64,000 bases of DNA from Campanula takesimana (lineage: Eukaryota > Streptophyta > Magnoliopsida > Asterales > Campanulaceae): contig JAOWBW010000564.1 in NCBI GenBank assembly GCA_026119855.1, positions 372,001 to 436,000 on the forward strand. The letters run 5' to 3'. Numbering within the stretch: the stretch's first letter is position 1; every line of letters starts with the position of its first letter. Below, piece after piece: positions 1 through 11,277 of this stretch. The notes beneath the pieces are model-generated. The model was not told the DNA's origin, did no database searches, and saw only the letters and a list, made by a program, of their open reading frames with translations. Made by a program: the position numbers and the translations under genes.

Positions 1-950
1 ATGGTAAATAAAGTAGGAAAGAAAATGAGTAATAGAAATAACAAGTGAATTTTTGTTGTGGATATGAAATGTGGGTCTTATTGAATAGAAAGATATTTTA
101 AAAAAAATTATTATAGACAGTCTCAATTGTAGTGAAACAGAAGAAAAAGAAATAAATTTTACTTGTGGTAGGACGGAAGGAGTATATCTTTATGATAACA
201 TTTGATTTTTCTTTTTGAGTTTTGATAATAAATTTCATTTAAAAAAGGTGAATATTACAAAGTAATACATAGGAAGATAATTCTAGAGGTAATATACAAA
301 TATGGAATAAAAATATTATGTAGGTATGGGGCAGGTTGATAAATGGCTCTCCTAAGACTTTTATTTCTCTAAAAATAATACTCTCTTCGGTCTAGTTTAA
401 AATTCTTATATTCATATTTGGTTTATTTCGGCTTAAAAATTTCTTGACTTTATTTCATAAATGGCAAAATATGATTAGTATTTTGAACAATTTTATCCTC
501 ATAAAGTTTATTTAATTATAAAGTTAAGATCCGTAACTTACTCTTGCTTTATGAATGATTTGGACAATTATGTCCTTAACTTTTTACTGTTGTTGACTCA
601 TTTTACATTGGTGTTTCATTGATTCCGTAATAAGTGTGTAGAGTCAAAAAAAAAAAAAAAAAAAACTTTAAAAAGTGAGCGTCACAAATGTAATTACGAA
701 CTAATGAGCTTTAATTTTGATTTTAATGGGGAAAATGGCTATATTTATAACTTACAAAGCCCAACCCATAAGAACGGCCCACTACAAAAATAGAAATGAA
801 GATGTCCAAACGAAACCTGGCTTGTGAGCCTGCGTGCCACGGCTGGGCCTATATTTTCTGTAATCGGGCACGTGGCGGCCCATAAGCCTGCCAACTAAGT
901 CTCTTACTTGGCCTATTAATCTTCAAAATATCTAATGTATATTTATACTA
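1..950. other. AT-rich intergenic DNA
   Basis: No gene is supported here. The stretch is AT-rich, with a poly-A run near 645-664 and a more GC-rich patch near 770-890 that shows no coding structure. Its last bases (about 942-950) look like the broken 5' end of a Helitron that continues at 2196. Confidence 0.5.
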
Positions 951-2195
951 TCTATAACTATATAAAATGAAAAAAGTCTTGCAATTTTTAGAATGAGACT
1001 CATATGCACCTCCAAATTAGGAAAATTGGGTAAATAAGGTCAAATATACCATTATCTTTAATTTGGCAAAAATAGTCAACTTTGCATGTAGATTGATTTT
1101 TATATGATATTTTTTATATTTTTTTATATACTGAAAAAAAAAACAAATTATGATCGATATACAGTGAAAAGTTACTAATTGATGCGGACGGAAGGCGTTG
1201 AAGTTTTCGGAGTCATTTGAGCCCGTGCGCGGAAAAGGTCGTAACTTTTTACTCCGGATCAACCACGGGACGCACCGCATATCGAATCGAACATCGGAGC
1301 GAGACGAGCAAAAGTCATCAGGCGTATCCCCTTGAGGCAGTGTTTAAAATCAACAAAAAACGTTGTTTAGGGTTTCAAAAACATGCTTCTAAACTTTTTA
1401 TCCGTTTTTTGTACTTTATTTTTAATACTCCCTCCGTCCTATTTGAAGCTTCACTTATTACCCAAATGGATGTCCCGTTGATTGCTTCACCTTTCCTAAA
1501 ATGGCTATAAATTTAAGCCCCACTTGTCATCCCCACTCACTTTTTCCTCTCTCACATACATAAATTGTGGTCCCCACTTGTCATACCCACTAACTTTTCC
1601 CCTTCACACATTTAAACTATGGGTCCCACTTGTCATACCCACTCATTTCTTCCCTCTCACAACCCATTTTCAACTCATCGCTTTTCTTAATTCTTGTGCA
1701 CTCTCAACATGGTGAAGCTTCTACCGGGTCGGAGGGAGTATATAATTAGAGCTTATTTAGTTTTACGGTTGTAAAATGTTTAAATACTTTGATCTAGGAT
1801 TTTTTTTATGCAATTTTTGTCATTTTATGATATTGATTATTTATTCCAATATCACTGCACGTTTATAGACTAGATAGTCGTATTTTTTATTATTTTAATT
1901 TTCTTAAAGAAATAATATTAAAATAAATTCATTTTTAGTTTTAGAAATATTTTTATTGATGAATTTTGTGTTTTGTAATGGTTAACTATATGTTGTCTTT
2001 TGCATTAGAGATGTAGCTAACCTTAAGATATTGATATGTAACAATACATTTCGTGGCCAAACTGATGTTATCACTTGCAATATTTTGTTTATAGAAATTT
2101 TTTATAAGTATAATGTGTCATTCTTATTCAAATCATCTATATTTATTAAAATTGAGTATAAGTAACTCTCGTGCTTCGCACGGGAGTAACACTAG
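951..2195 (+). mobile_element. Non-autonomous Helitron
   Basis: It begins TCTATAACTA directly after an A. It ends with a GC-rich hairpin (TCTCGTGC, 2-3 nt loop, GCACGGGA) followed about 5 nt later by CTAG, next to a T. These are the plant Helitron hallmarks: insertion between A and T, TC start, CTRR end with a subterminal hairpin, no TSD. Joining the flanks (...TATACTA and TATTAATAATTT...) recreates the 5' end of a related sequence that starts at 2461, which supports both borders. No Rep/helicase is encoded. A Stowaway element sits inside. Confidence 0.68.
1426..1740. mobile_element. Stowaway MITE inside the Helitron
   Basis: Ends are CTCCCTCCGTCC and GGTCGGAGGGAG, flanked by TA. Subterminal GAAGCTTCA and TGAAGCTTC extend the inverted repeat. 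Non-coding. Confidence 0.85.
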
Positions 2196-2659
2196 TATTA
2201 ATAATTTAAAAAGTCACTTTCCACAAAAAAATGTCACTATCAATGGTAAGTGTAATTTGGTAGAAGAAACCAACTTTGCATGGAACGCACCACATGTCAA
2301 ATCAAACGTCGGAGCGAGATGAACAAAATTCGTTACCTTTAATTTAATTTGATAGAAAAAGTCAATTTTGCATTTATATTTATTTTTATATAATAATTTA
2401 TAATTTTTTAAATTAATGAGAAAAATAAATTTTATTCAATATATAATGGAAAACTACACATCTATACTATATCAATAACAAGAAAGTCACGTTCCCACAA
2501 AAAATGTCACTATCAAGAGCAAAAATTTAATCTCCACTAAACAAGGACAAATATATCATTATCTTTAATTTGGTACAAGTAGTCAACTTTGTATGTAAAT
2601 TGATTTTATATGATACTTTTTAAATTTTTTATTTAGTAAAAATATTTAATTTTGATCAA
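2196..2659. mobile_element. Helitron-related sequence
   Basis: This segment repeats motifs of the Helitron at 951-2195, for example the stretch with ACATCGGAGCGAGA near 1290 and its counterpart near 2308. From 2461 a further copy starts with TCTATACTATATCAATAA after an A. It looks like head-to-tail related Helitrons. The 3' end of the last copy is uncertain; CTAG followed by T at 3289-3292 is one candidate. Confidence 0.45.
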
Positions 2660-3095
2660 TACTCCCTCCGTCCCACCTCACTTGAGACCTAAGAGGTGGA
2701 TACAATAACTAAGGGAAAAAATAAAATAAGGAAATTGTGTGGTAGAAAATGAAGAGAGAGAATGAGTGGGGTTAATAGTAGGTTGGTTGAATGAATTGTG
2801 TGGTGTAAAATGAAGAGAGAGAATGAGTGGGTGGGGTTGATTGAATATAATAAAATTATAAAAAGATTAGTTGTAAAATCTCCGGTGGTGGTGGGACCAA
2901 CCAAGATGTATGTCGTCCAAGCCAACGTCAGACTCTTTCTTCCCGACCTATTTGACTCTCTGGCCGCAGTTATAGTTATTTAGGTGGTATCTCGAGATTG
3001 AAGAGAATTGGCCATTCAATCTTCGGGGAGTCTCAAGTGAAGTGAGACGGACCAAAATAAAAATAAGTCTCAAGTGAGGTGGGACGGAGGGAGTA
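2660..3095. mobile_element. Stowaway MITE (long, internal duplication)
   Basis: TA-flanked, ends CTCCCTCCGTCCCACC and GGTGGGACGGAGGGAG, with an inverted repeat that extends through CACTTGAGAC. Inside, a ~35-bp segment with GAAGAGAGAGAATGAGTGG is present twice (near 2750 and 2810). At 436 bp it is long for the family. Confidence 0.85.
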
Positions 3096-3763
3096 TATAA
3101 TAAAAAAATTGCTGAAAAAGTGAAATAATTGTCCATAAGTAATCCTAAACCTACACATTGTTTGATTAGGTCAAAGAAAAGAGCTTGCATATAAGACAGT
3201 TGGTAAGTCACTTTGAACCTTCTTATAATCATGGAAAATATCTGAATTTTCAAATGTTAAAATTCACGGGGTATTTTCTAGATTCATACTAGTGAAGGGT
3301 GTCACATGTTGCCAAATGCTGGCTAGTCAACAAAGGACATTCTGTTACTTTTCAACTTGACTTTTATCCGTTTATTTATTCAAAAGATTTTGAGAAAATT
3401 AATTTCTCTTTATAGGAGTAAAAGTCATGTTTTTAAATATTCATCAAATGTTTGCAGCAAGTAAAAAAAAAAAGGTGAGATTTCTGTCATTTAAAGAAAA
3501 ACTAGCCAGCAACATTGTGTCACTTTCCAACTTGACTTTTATTGGTCAATTTTTAAAATAAACTTCTAAAACTAGGAGTAATATATACATATTATAATAC
3601 TTAGAAAAATATTAGACAAAAAACTATTATGTGGGGCAGGTTCATTGTAATCTCAAACCCGTCCCAACTCCGGCGGTTTGAAAAAACCCTTCTCAAACCT
3701 TTCTCATGAAAAACGGACCAAGGGTTTGGAACAAGTTCAAGATTTTTGTCATCCCTACTTAAA
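3096..3763. other. AT-rich spacer
   Basis: No gene is seen. It may include the tail of the Helitron-related sequence to about 3292. Confidence 0.4.
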
Positions 3764-4038
3764 GAGTCGGTCATGTGAAAAACGCGTTTTACACTAAGCT
3801 ATGAAAAAACGTGTTTTTCCCAATTGTCTTCTCTTGTATTATCATGTGTCTTCTCTAATATTACAAAGTGTTTGTTGTAATACTATGCTTATAAATATTC
3901 AAGAAGACACTTTTATACATTCAAAGAGACATTTTTAGTGGTAGTCTTAAGACTGTCTGTCTTACTATTACAAAGTGCCTCTTGGATTATTGAAAAATGT
4001 CTCTTCCATTGTCAACAAGTGTTTGGTGATTTTTAAAA

Positions 4039-4560
4039 GGGTTAATGACAAATTAGGGCCTGAACTCCAGGGGGTGCGTCTAAACGGGGCCTAGGTTTAT
4101 TTTTTCGCTAGATCAGGGCTCAATATCTAAATTTTTCGCCAGTTAAGGGCTTTTTTACGGAAATCGTTAGAAAAGTCAGTTAAGTGCCATGTGCATGGCA
4201 CGTGATCGTCAAAATGGACGGGTTTGTAATGATATTAGTTAGTAAGGGTTTTAGTGAAATTTTTGAAACTCAAAAGGTTTAAAAATGAAATAAATATTTT
4301 TTCTAAAAAAATAACCCCTTTTCTAAATAATCAAGTATATAATAAAATAAGTAATTATCATATATAAAATAAATTTATCAAAATTATTAAATAAATTAAT
4401 CTAATAGCTATATTAAATATAAAAAGGATTTATATTATTTTCTAAATAATAAATTTAAAATAAATAAAATTATAAATAAATTTAAATTTTATTCTATGAA
4501 CATAATAAATTACTTTTTACATTCACCAAATTTAAAACAGCATAAAGTAATTATCACTAT

Positions 4561-4612
<52 letters not shown>

Positions 4613-5543
4613 ATCAAATTTCATATTTATGGAATAAAATAAAATAAAAATAAACTCACCCTGTTTATCAAATAAAAATAATTATTAACAAAAATTATTA
4701 AAACATTTCCCTTCTCATCATCTTCCATGAACACCCACCCATCTTCCACTTTAAACCACCATAGCAACCACCGTTCACCACCACTTAGAACCACCATACA
4801 ACCGCCGGAAGCACCAAATTTCATGAATGCATTGGCTGAATTGTGCAACTTGTCCACTGCCTTGTCAACCTTCTATCGCCGCTACGACGAGTTGCAAAAC
4901 CACCTCGATTTCATTAAAACGGCCGTAGATTCCAAATTGCCCGATAACCTCAACGACTTAGCTCTAATTCCCGTTCCAGAAACCTCACCTAAACCCTCGC
5001 TTTCAGAACCAGTCAATTCCGAAACAGAACTTGATTACACATTCAATTCCAAACCGCAGGCGCCAGCGCCGACCGAAGTTGTCAAACCCGATTCTCAGAT
5101 TCCGAATTTGGAATCGAATCCCGAAAGCACAATTGATTCTGTAGCAGAAGCTAAATGTCAGAAGCCTGCTCGGTCCGAGTTGGAAACAACGTGCGAATCC
5201 ATGGGTGGTCGTCTTCTCCGGAATGAGAGAGGGAGAAGGAGAGAGATCCGTCAAAGGGGGAGAGGAGGGGAGGGGAGGGGTAGGGTTTTGTTTTGGATTT
5301 AACCCTTCAAATTTTAAAATTTACAGTTTGACCTTTTTTGACAACTTTCATTTCAATTTCATCCAGATTTATGATCACGTGCCATGCACATGGAAATTAA
5401 CTGACTTTTCTAACGATTTTCATCAAAAAGCCCTTAACTGATGAAAAATTTAGATATTGAGCCCTGGACTAGCGGGAAAAAATAAACCCAGGCCCCGTTT
5501 AGACGCACCCCCTAGAGTTCAGGCCCTAATTTGTCATTAACCC
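4039..5543. mobile_element. Mutator-like element carrying a gene fragment (Pack-MULE)
   Basis: A perfect 9-bp TSD TTTTTAAAA lies at 4030-4038 and 5544-5552. The TIRs are about 170-200 bp, starting GGGTTAATGACAAATTAGGG and ending in the inverted counterpart. Each TIR carries a near-palindrome and a CACGTG near its inner end. The AT-rich interior holds an (AT)n tract at about 4566-4610 and a coding-like segment at 4727-5302. No transposase is present, so it is non-autonomous. Confidence 0.85.
4727..5302 (+). pseudogene. Captured FRIGIDA-like N-terminal fragment
   Basis: A 191-residue open frame lies inside the MULE. Residues about 29-60 (with ALAELCNLSTALSTFYRRYD, then ELQNHL, DFIK, AVDSKL) resemble the first coiled-coil block of FRIGIDA-family proteins, in which a short helix with DELAAFSVAVETF and a DLQKHIESIENAIDSKL-like segment occurs. 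Downstream is a low-complexity Pro/Ser/Glu region, then arginine-rich sequence read from purine-rich DNA at the inner TIR border. The conserved central FRIGIDA domain is absent, so this is a captured exon piece. The match is from memory of the family. Whether it is transcribed cannot be seen. Confidence 0.45.
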
Positions 5544-5883
5544 TTTTTAAAATTTTCAAAACAAGTGCATGCCCTAGTGTTAAAAAGTCTCATATAATAT
5601 TGACAAATGCCTCCTACAATGTAAAAAAGTGTCTGGTGAGTTTTTGTAAGTATCAAGCGAGTTTTTCTAAGTTCTAAAACAAGTGTCTGCCCTGTGGTAT
5701 TGCAAAATGTCTCCTACAGTGTAAAAAAGTGTCTAGTGAGTTTTCGTAAGTTCCAGTAATTTGCAAAAATGTCACTGCGTCTTTCAATAACATTCCGTTT
5801 ATTTATAAAAATGATACTACGCATATAAAAAACACATTTTACACTAAAACACGTGTAAAACGCGTTTTTCATAAGATTTGCTG

Positions 5884-6164
5884 CTACTTAAAATTACCCC
5901 CTTGAGGTGAAGGCAACTTCCTAGAAATCCACGTGACTTCAGGCTGATTGCAAGTCAACTCGTTCCTAAACGACTTTGAGTGCGAACCTCACTGTTCATT
6001 GTCCAAACATACTGTTCATTGTCCAAACATTAAACCAAACATTAAACGCATATAATAGGGAAATTAATGGAATAAGAGGGAAATTAATGGATCAGATCAC
6101 CAAACGCTTGTTATAACTTTTTTTTTAAAAAAAAAAAAGTCATCATTTTTTGGAAGGATTAATT
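5884..6164. other. Short spacer with a small direct repeat
   Basis: An 18-bp phrase (TGTTCATTGTCCAAACAT) is repeated in tandem near 5993-6030, and ACATTAAAC/AAATTAATGGA phrases repeat after it. No gene. Confidence 0.5.
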
Positions 6165-6279
6165 CTATAAGGACCCTAGGCCAGATAAAAAAGTTATAAA
6201 ACCCACCCCTTTTGCTTAAGCCCATCTACCCCCAAATCTCGGATCAAAATTTCATCAAAACCCACTATCCCTTTGACCC

Positions 6280-7130
6280 AGTCAAAAATAGTTTTTAAAT
6301 TCCAAAACTACCCCCCATCTAATAATACCCTAATTTCCCCTCCCCTACCCCTCATTCAACAACACACACACACTCTCTCTCAAACCCTCTCTCTCTCTAA
6401 CCTCCGCACCGGCCACTACTCCGGCAACTTACTCCGACCGCCCTCCAGCCTTCTTCCCCGGTGACTTCCATTTTCCTTGGCCGCCTTCATATTCTCCGGC
6501 GGTCTTCATTTCTCTAGCGCCTCTTCAACAACTTCCCGAAGAGCTTCTTCTCCGGCATCGACCGTCGCACGTCGCGCGGTCTCTTCATCTTCTCCGGCGT
6601 CCCAAGCGATCTTACCTCCTCCATCTCCGTCAGATCTGTCCAGATCTGTCCTCTCCGCCCGATTCCGAGAGCGGGCCAACTCCGGCAGCAACATCACACA
6701 TTGTTTTTCTTCTGGCGTCTTCATCAACAACGCCGGCTAAATGGAACCTGTACTGTGTTCATCAACATTTCCATCTCTTGATTCGGTTGAATATCCATTT
6801 TGGGGTTTTTCAAACCCAAACAAAATATGGAAATCTAGGTTTGATTTCGAAAATCTGGGTTTGAGGCTGGAGATCAATTTCGAGTTTAATTTTTGGAAAT
6901 CTGGGTATTTGGAAATCATTTTGTGGATCGATTTGAAAATCTGGGTTTTTTAATTGTGGAAATCAATTTGGGGTTTAGTTTCAGAAATCTGAGCTTGATT
7001 TGGAAATCAATTTGGGTTGATTTTCAAAATCAACCTCCAAATTCGGGGGTTGGTTTTGGTAAAGATGGTGTTGGTGTGGCTGCTTTGTGGGCTGTGACGT
7101 GGCGGAGATGGTGAAGCTGCGGTGCGGTGC
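6280..7130 (+). pseudogene. Gene-like GC-rich fragment inside the TIR element
   Basis: It has a CT-rich leader (CACACACACTCTCTCTC), then short open frames rich in Ser, Ala, Pro and Arg at 6273-6464 and 6477-6740, then repeated AAATCTGGGTTT-type phrases like a degenerate intron. The composition shift against the AT-rich surroundings looks like a captured 5' UTR and first exon of a host gene. I recognise no protein family and see no intact gene. Confidence 0.35.
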
Positions 7131-7328
7131 GGTGGTGGTTAATTGAGTTCTGTTAATATAACAAAACGTTACAAACGAAGGTTAATCATGGTTAAGCATT
7201 TGTGGTCACGATAATTAACTTTCGTTATATTGTTAATGATAATTTAGATGGAGTGAGCACATTTGAAAAACTATAAAAGTTTAATGAGAACGTTTAAAAA
7301 AGAAAAAGTTCATTGAGCACATTTGAAA

Positions 7329-8908
7329 TTGAGCTTTTACCGGATTTGACCAAATTATATATTTTTTTTTAAAACATTGGAAAATGTGAAACAAAATGAC
7401 TCTTATACTCTAATTATAAGTGTAGAACTGGTCTTATACGTCAGTTATAAGAGTTTGACCGGATTTGACCAAAATATATTATTTATTTTTTTTATTAAAA
7501 GTTGAAAAACGTGAAAAAAAATATGAGTCTTATACTCTGATTATAAGAGAAGAACTGGTCTTATACGTTAGTTATAAGAGTTTGACCGGATTTGACCAAA
7601 AAATATTATTTATTTATTTTTATTAAAAGTTGAAAAAAGTGAAAAAATGAGTCTTATAATCTAATTATAAGAGTAGAACTTGTCTTATACGTCAGTTATG
7701 AGAGTTTGACCGGATTTGACCAAAAAATAATATTTATTTTTTAATTAAAAGTTGGAAAATGGGAGAAAAATGACTCTTATACTCTAATTATAAGAGTTGA
7801 ACTTGTCTTATACGTCAGTTATGAGAGTATGACCGAATTTAACCAAAAAATATTTTTTTATTAAAAATTAGAAAATGTGAAAAAAAATGACTCTTATACT
7901 CTAACTGTAAGAGTTGAACTTGTCTTATACGTCAGTTATGAGAGTTTTACCGGATTTGACCAAAAAATATTATTTATTTTTTATTAAAAGTTGGAAAATG
8001 TGAAAAAAATACTCTTATACTCTAATTATAAGAGTTGAACTTGTCTTATACGTCAGTTATGAGAGTTTAACCGGATTTGACCAAAAATTATTATTTTTTA
8101 TTAAAAGTTGGAAAATGTGAAAAAAATGACTCTTATACTCTAATTGTAAGAGTTAAACTTGTCTTATACGTCAGTTATGAGAGTTTGACCGGATCTGATC
8201 AAAAAATATTATTTATTTTTTAATTAAAAGTTAGAAAAAGTGAAAAAAAAAAATGACTCTTATACTATAATTATAAGAGTAGAACTTGTCTTATACGTCA
8301 GTTATGTGGGTTTGACAGGATTTGACCAAAATATATTATTTTTTTTTATTAAAAGTTGGAAAATGTGAAAACAATGACTCTTATAGTGTAATTATAAGAG
8401 TACAACTTGTCTTATACGTAAGTTATGAGAGTTTGATCAGATTTGACTAAAATATATTATTTATTTTTTAATTAAAAGTTGAAAAATGTTGAAAAAATGA
8501 CTCTTATAATCCAATTATATGAGTAGAACTTGTCTTATACGTCAGTTATGAGAGTTTGACCGGAATTGACTAAAATATACTATTTATTTTTTTTATTAAA
8601 AGTTGGAAAATGTGAAAAAAAAAATGACTCTTATACTCTAATTATAAGAGTAGAACTTGTCTTATACGTCAGTTATAAGAGTTTGACTGGATTTGACAAA
8701 AAAATATTATTTATTTTTTAATTAAAAGCTGGAAAAAGTGAAAAAAAAATGACTCTTATACTCTAATTATAAGAGTAGAACTTGTTTTATACGTCAGTTA
8801 TGAAAGTTTGACCGGATTTATCCAAAATATATTATTTATTTTTTTATTTAAAGTTGGAAAAAGTGAAAAAAAAATAATTGACTTTTATACTCTAATTATA
8901 AGAGCATA
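7329..8908. repeat. Tandem array of ~123-bp units, about 12.7 copies
   Basis: The box GAGTTTGACCGGATTTGACC recurs near 7335, 7449, 7577, 7702, 7826, 7941, 8065, 8178, 8308, 8428, 8553, 8678 and 8804, a period of about 113-130 bp. Each unit also has CTCTTATA-(7 nt)-TATAAGAG and CTTATA-(7 nt)-TATAAG or close variants, each able to fold as a hairpin. Poly-A and A/T linker lengths vary between copies and explain the variable period. Confidence 0.95.
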
Positions 8909-9110
8909 ACTGGGCTGAGGGATCCGGGCCGGAATGTGGGCTTGATTGGTGAGGCAGGAGTGGGCTGGGATGTGGGCTTGGGCAGTGAGGGTATTTTTGT
9001 CCTTTAACTAGCTCTGGGTTTATTTGGAATTTTCATCTCAGCTTGGGTTCTTATGGCTTTATGATCTGGTTCAGGGGGCCTAGAGGGTCCAAAGCTCTTT
9101 TTAGAACAAT

Positions 9111-9450
9111 TTTTCTTTTTCTAAAATAGACATTCTGAATAAGTAACTAATCATTATTAATATTTTATGAGAGTCTATTCCATCAATAACTACGTTATAA
9201 TATGCACATGGAATGATGTAAAGAAAACAATAATGATGATTACGGGCATGTTTGAATTTATTTCATGAAAATGAAAAAAAAAAAAAAAAAAAAAACATAT
9301 TCAAATGGGTCTATGTAATGTGGACATATTATAAAAATTATTTAAAATTTGGTTATTTGAATATTGTTTATTTTTTTTATTATATCAAAACTTCTATCAA
9401 CATTCTCAACTATTTCTTCTAAATGATATTCTGAAAGTTTAATATTTCAA
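9111..9450. other. AT-rich spacer
   Basis: A poly-A run lies near 9276-9295. Nothing else is recognised. Confidence 0.5.
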
Positions 9451-9715
9451 TACTCTCTCTGTTTCATTTTAAACTTCAAAGTCAAAGTAAAATTTGTCAA
9501 TTTCATTGCACTTTGACTATTGATTTAGAGAAAATTTGATTATCTTTTTAAAAAACTAAAAGTTACTTATGAGAATATTGATAATGGTGAATCAAAAAAT
9601 AATTTTTTAAATTTTTATTAAGATAATTAATTATATTATAAGTGTTTAGTCAAAGTACAAGTAAGTTGACAAATTTTCCTTTGACTTTGAAGTTTAAAAT
9701 GAGACGGAGGGAGTA
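9451..9715. mobile_element. Stowaway MITE with long TIR
   Basis: TA-flanked. The ends extend into a long inverted repeat: TTTCATTTTAAACTTCAAAG on the left and CTTTGAAGTTTAAAATGAGA on the right. 265 bp. Confidence 0.85.
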
Positions 9716-9905
9716 TATGCATAAACACCCTTCATGTCAATTTTACAACCTTCTAATATTCCTTAATATTATATGTTTTTGGATGAAATGTATAATTTTA
9801 AGGATATAAATACATCTAGGAATAGAATTTCCTATAAAACAAATAAATTATATTTTTTATTAGCAGAATAAATACATATTTAGGGACCAAAATGTTTTAA
9901 AAATA

Positions 9906-10914
9906 TACTCCCTCCGTCTCAGCACAAGTGACACTTATTTTTTTTCCGGTCTGTCCCAACCTAAGTGACACTACCTAATATGAAAATGTTTTAACATATT
10001 TAGGCCAAAATACGTTTATCCCCCCAAAGTATCTACTGATTCCCACTTTTCACCCCCGTTTGAAAATTCGGTCTGTTTGGTACCTAAACTTTCAAATTTT
10101 CCCACTTTGCACCCCAGCACTAATGAATGTTAGAAATTTTAACTGAATAGGTAACGAATGGACTAGTTTATAATTCTTATTATGTAGTTTTTAAGGGTCA
10201 AAATGCAAAGTTTTAAATATTAAGTACTAAAATTTATTTCTTTTTTTTCCAAATAATTAAAAATATATTAAATCTTAAATAATTAATATTTCTTTAAAAT
10301 AATACTAATTTTTTATGAAAAAATATTTTTTTAAAAATAAAATTTATTTTTTAATATTAAAATAAAAATTTAGTATAGTTATTTTTTATTTTTTTCAAAT
10401 AAAAATATTTTTTTTCTAAAAAAAATATTGTAATGTTTTATTTATATAAATATAAATAAGACATTACAATGTTTTTTAAGAAATAATTTTTTAGTACTTA
10501 ATACTTAAAACTTTTCATTTTGACCCTTAAAAACTAATATGCATTACAAACTAGTCCATTCGTTACCTATTTTGTTAAATTTTCTAACATTCATTAGTGC
10601 TGGTGTGCAAAGTGGGAAAATTTGAAAGTTTAGGTACCAAACAGACCGACTTTTCAAATGGGGGTGCAAAGTGGGAATCGATGGATAATTTGGGGGGATA
10701 ATTGTATTTTGGGCATATATTTATATTCAATCAACCTCACTATTTAACCCCACTCATTCTCTCTCTTCATTTCCACCACTCATTTTAATCCACCAAAACT
10801 ACTATTTACCTCACTCATTCCCTCTCTTCATTTTCTACCACACACTTACTACTTTTTCTTAATCTCCGTGTCCCAAAAGTTGGTGCCGCTTCTTCTGCTA
10901 GGACGGAGTGAGTA
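9906..10914. mobile_element. Stowaway MITE split by a MULE
   Basis: The left end CTCCCTCCGTCTCAGC at 9908 and the right end TAGGACGGAGTGAG at about 10899-10912 are TA-flanked. The middle is occupied by the Mutator-like element at 10003-10714. The Stowaway alone would be about 290 bp. Confidence 0.75.
10003..10714. mobile_element. Mutator-like element, GGCCAAAATACG family
   Basis: Its TIRs of roughly 180-200 bp start GGCCAAAATACGTTTATCCC and end in the inverted counterpart. The 9-bp TSD is ACATATTTA (9994-10002) against ATATATTTA (10715-10723), 8 of 9 matching. The interior is AT-rich and non-coding. A relative lies at 45094-46743. Confidence 0.82.
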
Positions 10915-11017
10915 TTTATTAGTTTGGGCAAGATCGATGTTACATTCATCTCATAATAAAACTCATATTTATTTTATATTTATTTAAAATATTTTACATT
11001 ATGTAGCATAAATTTTA

Positions 11018-11277
11018 TACTCCCTCTGTCCCAGAAAGATAGCCTCGTTTTAACTTTTTATAGTCAACAAAAATAAACTTTGACCAAACATTGGTGTCAA
11101 TTTGATGATCACAATGAAATCCTAAACTTGTTATTGATAAATCACTTAATGATTTATCAATTACAAATTTTAGAATTTTACTAGAATGATTAGATCGTCT
11201 CTAATTGTTGATCAAAATTTTATTTTGTTGACTATAAATAATCAAAGTGAGACTATCTTTCTAAAATAGATGGAGTA
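11018..11277. mobile_element. Stowaway MITE
   Basis: TA-flanked, CTCCCTCTGTCCCAGAAAGATAG on the left and CTATCTTTCTAAAATAGATGGAG on the right. Long TIR, 260 bp. Confidence 0.82.

Larger units (their letters stand above)
3764..5883. mobile_element. Outer Mutator-like element interrupted by a second MULE
   Basis: A perfect 9-bp direct repeat CTACTTAAA lies at 3755-3763 and 5884-5892. Just inside it, TGAAAAACGCGTTTTACAC on the left is the inverted complement of GTGTAAAACGCGTTTTTCA on the right. The 9-bp TSD points to a Mutator-like element. The interior has repeated AAGTGTCT/CATGTGTCT-like phrases and no open frame. A second MULE occupies 4039-5543. Confidence 0.62.
6165..9110. mobile_element. 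Candidate TIR element with a captured fragment and a tandem array
   Basis: The left end (GGACCCTAGGCC...AGAT...ATAAAACCCA, about 6171-6210) and the right end in inverse (GGACCCTCTAGGCC...AGAT...ATAAGAACCCA, about 9095 back to 9045) are similar but degenerate. Between them lie a gene-like GC-rich segment (about 6280-7130) and the ~123-bp tandem array. I could not settle a TSD, so the borders are approximate. Confidence 0.4.

Noticed and set aside
7329..8908. Regularly spaced repeats resembling a CRISPR array
   Set aside because: The whole ~123-bp unit is repeated with no unique spacers, in a plant nuclear context; it is a tandem satellite-like array.
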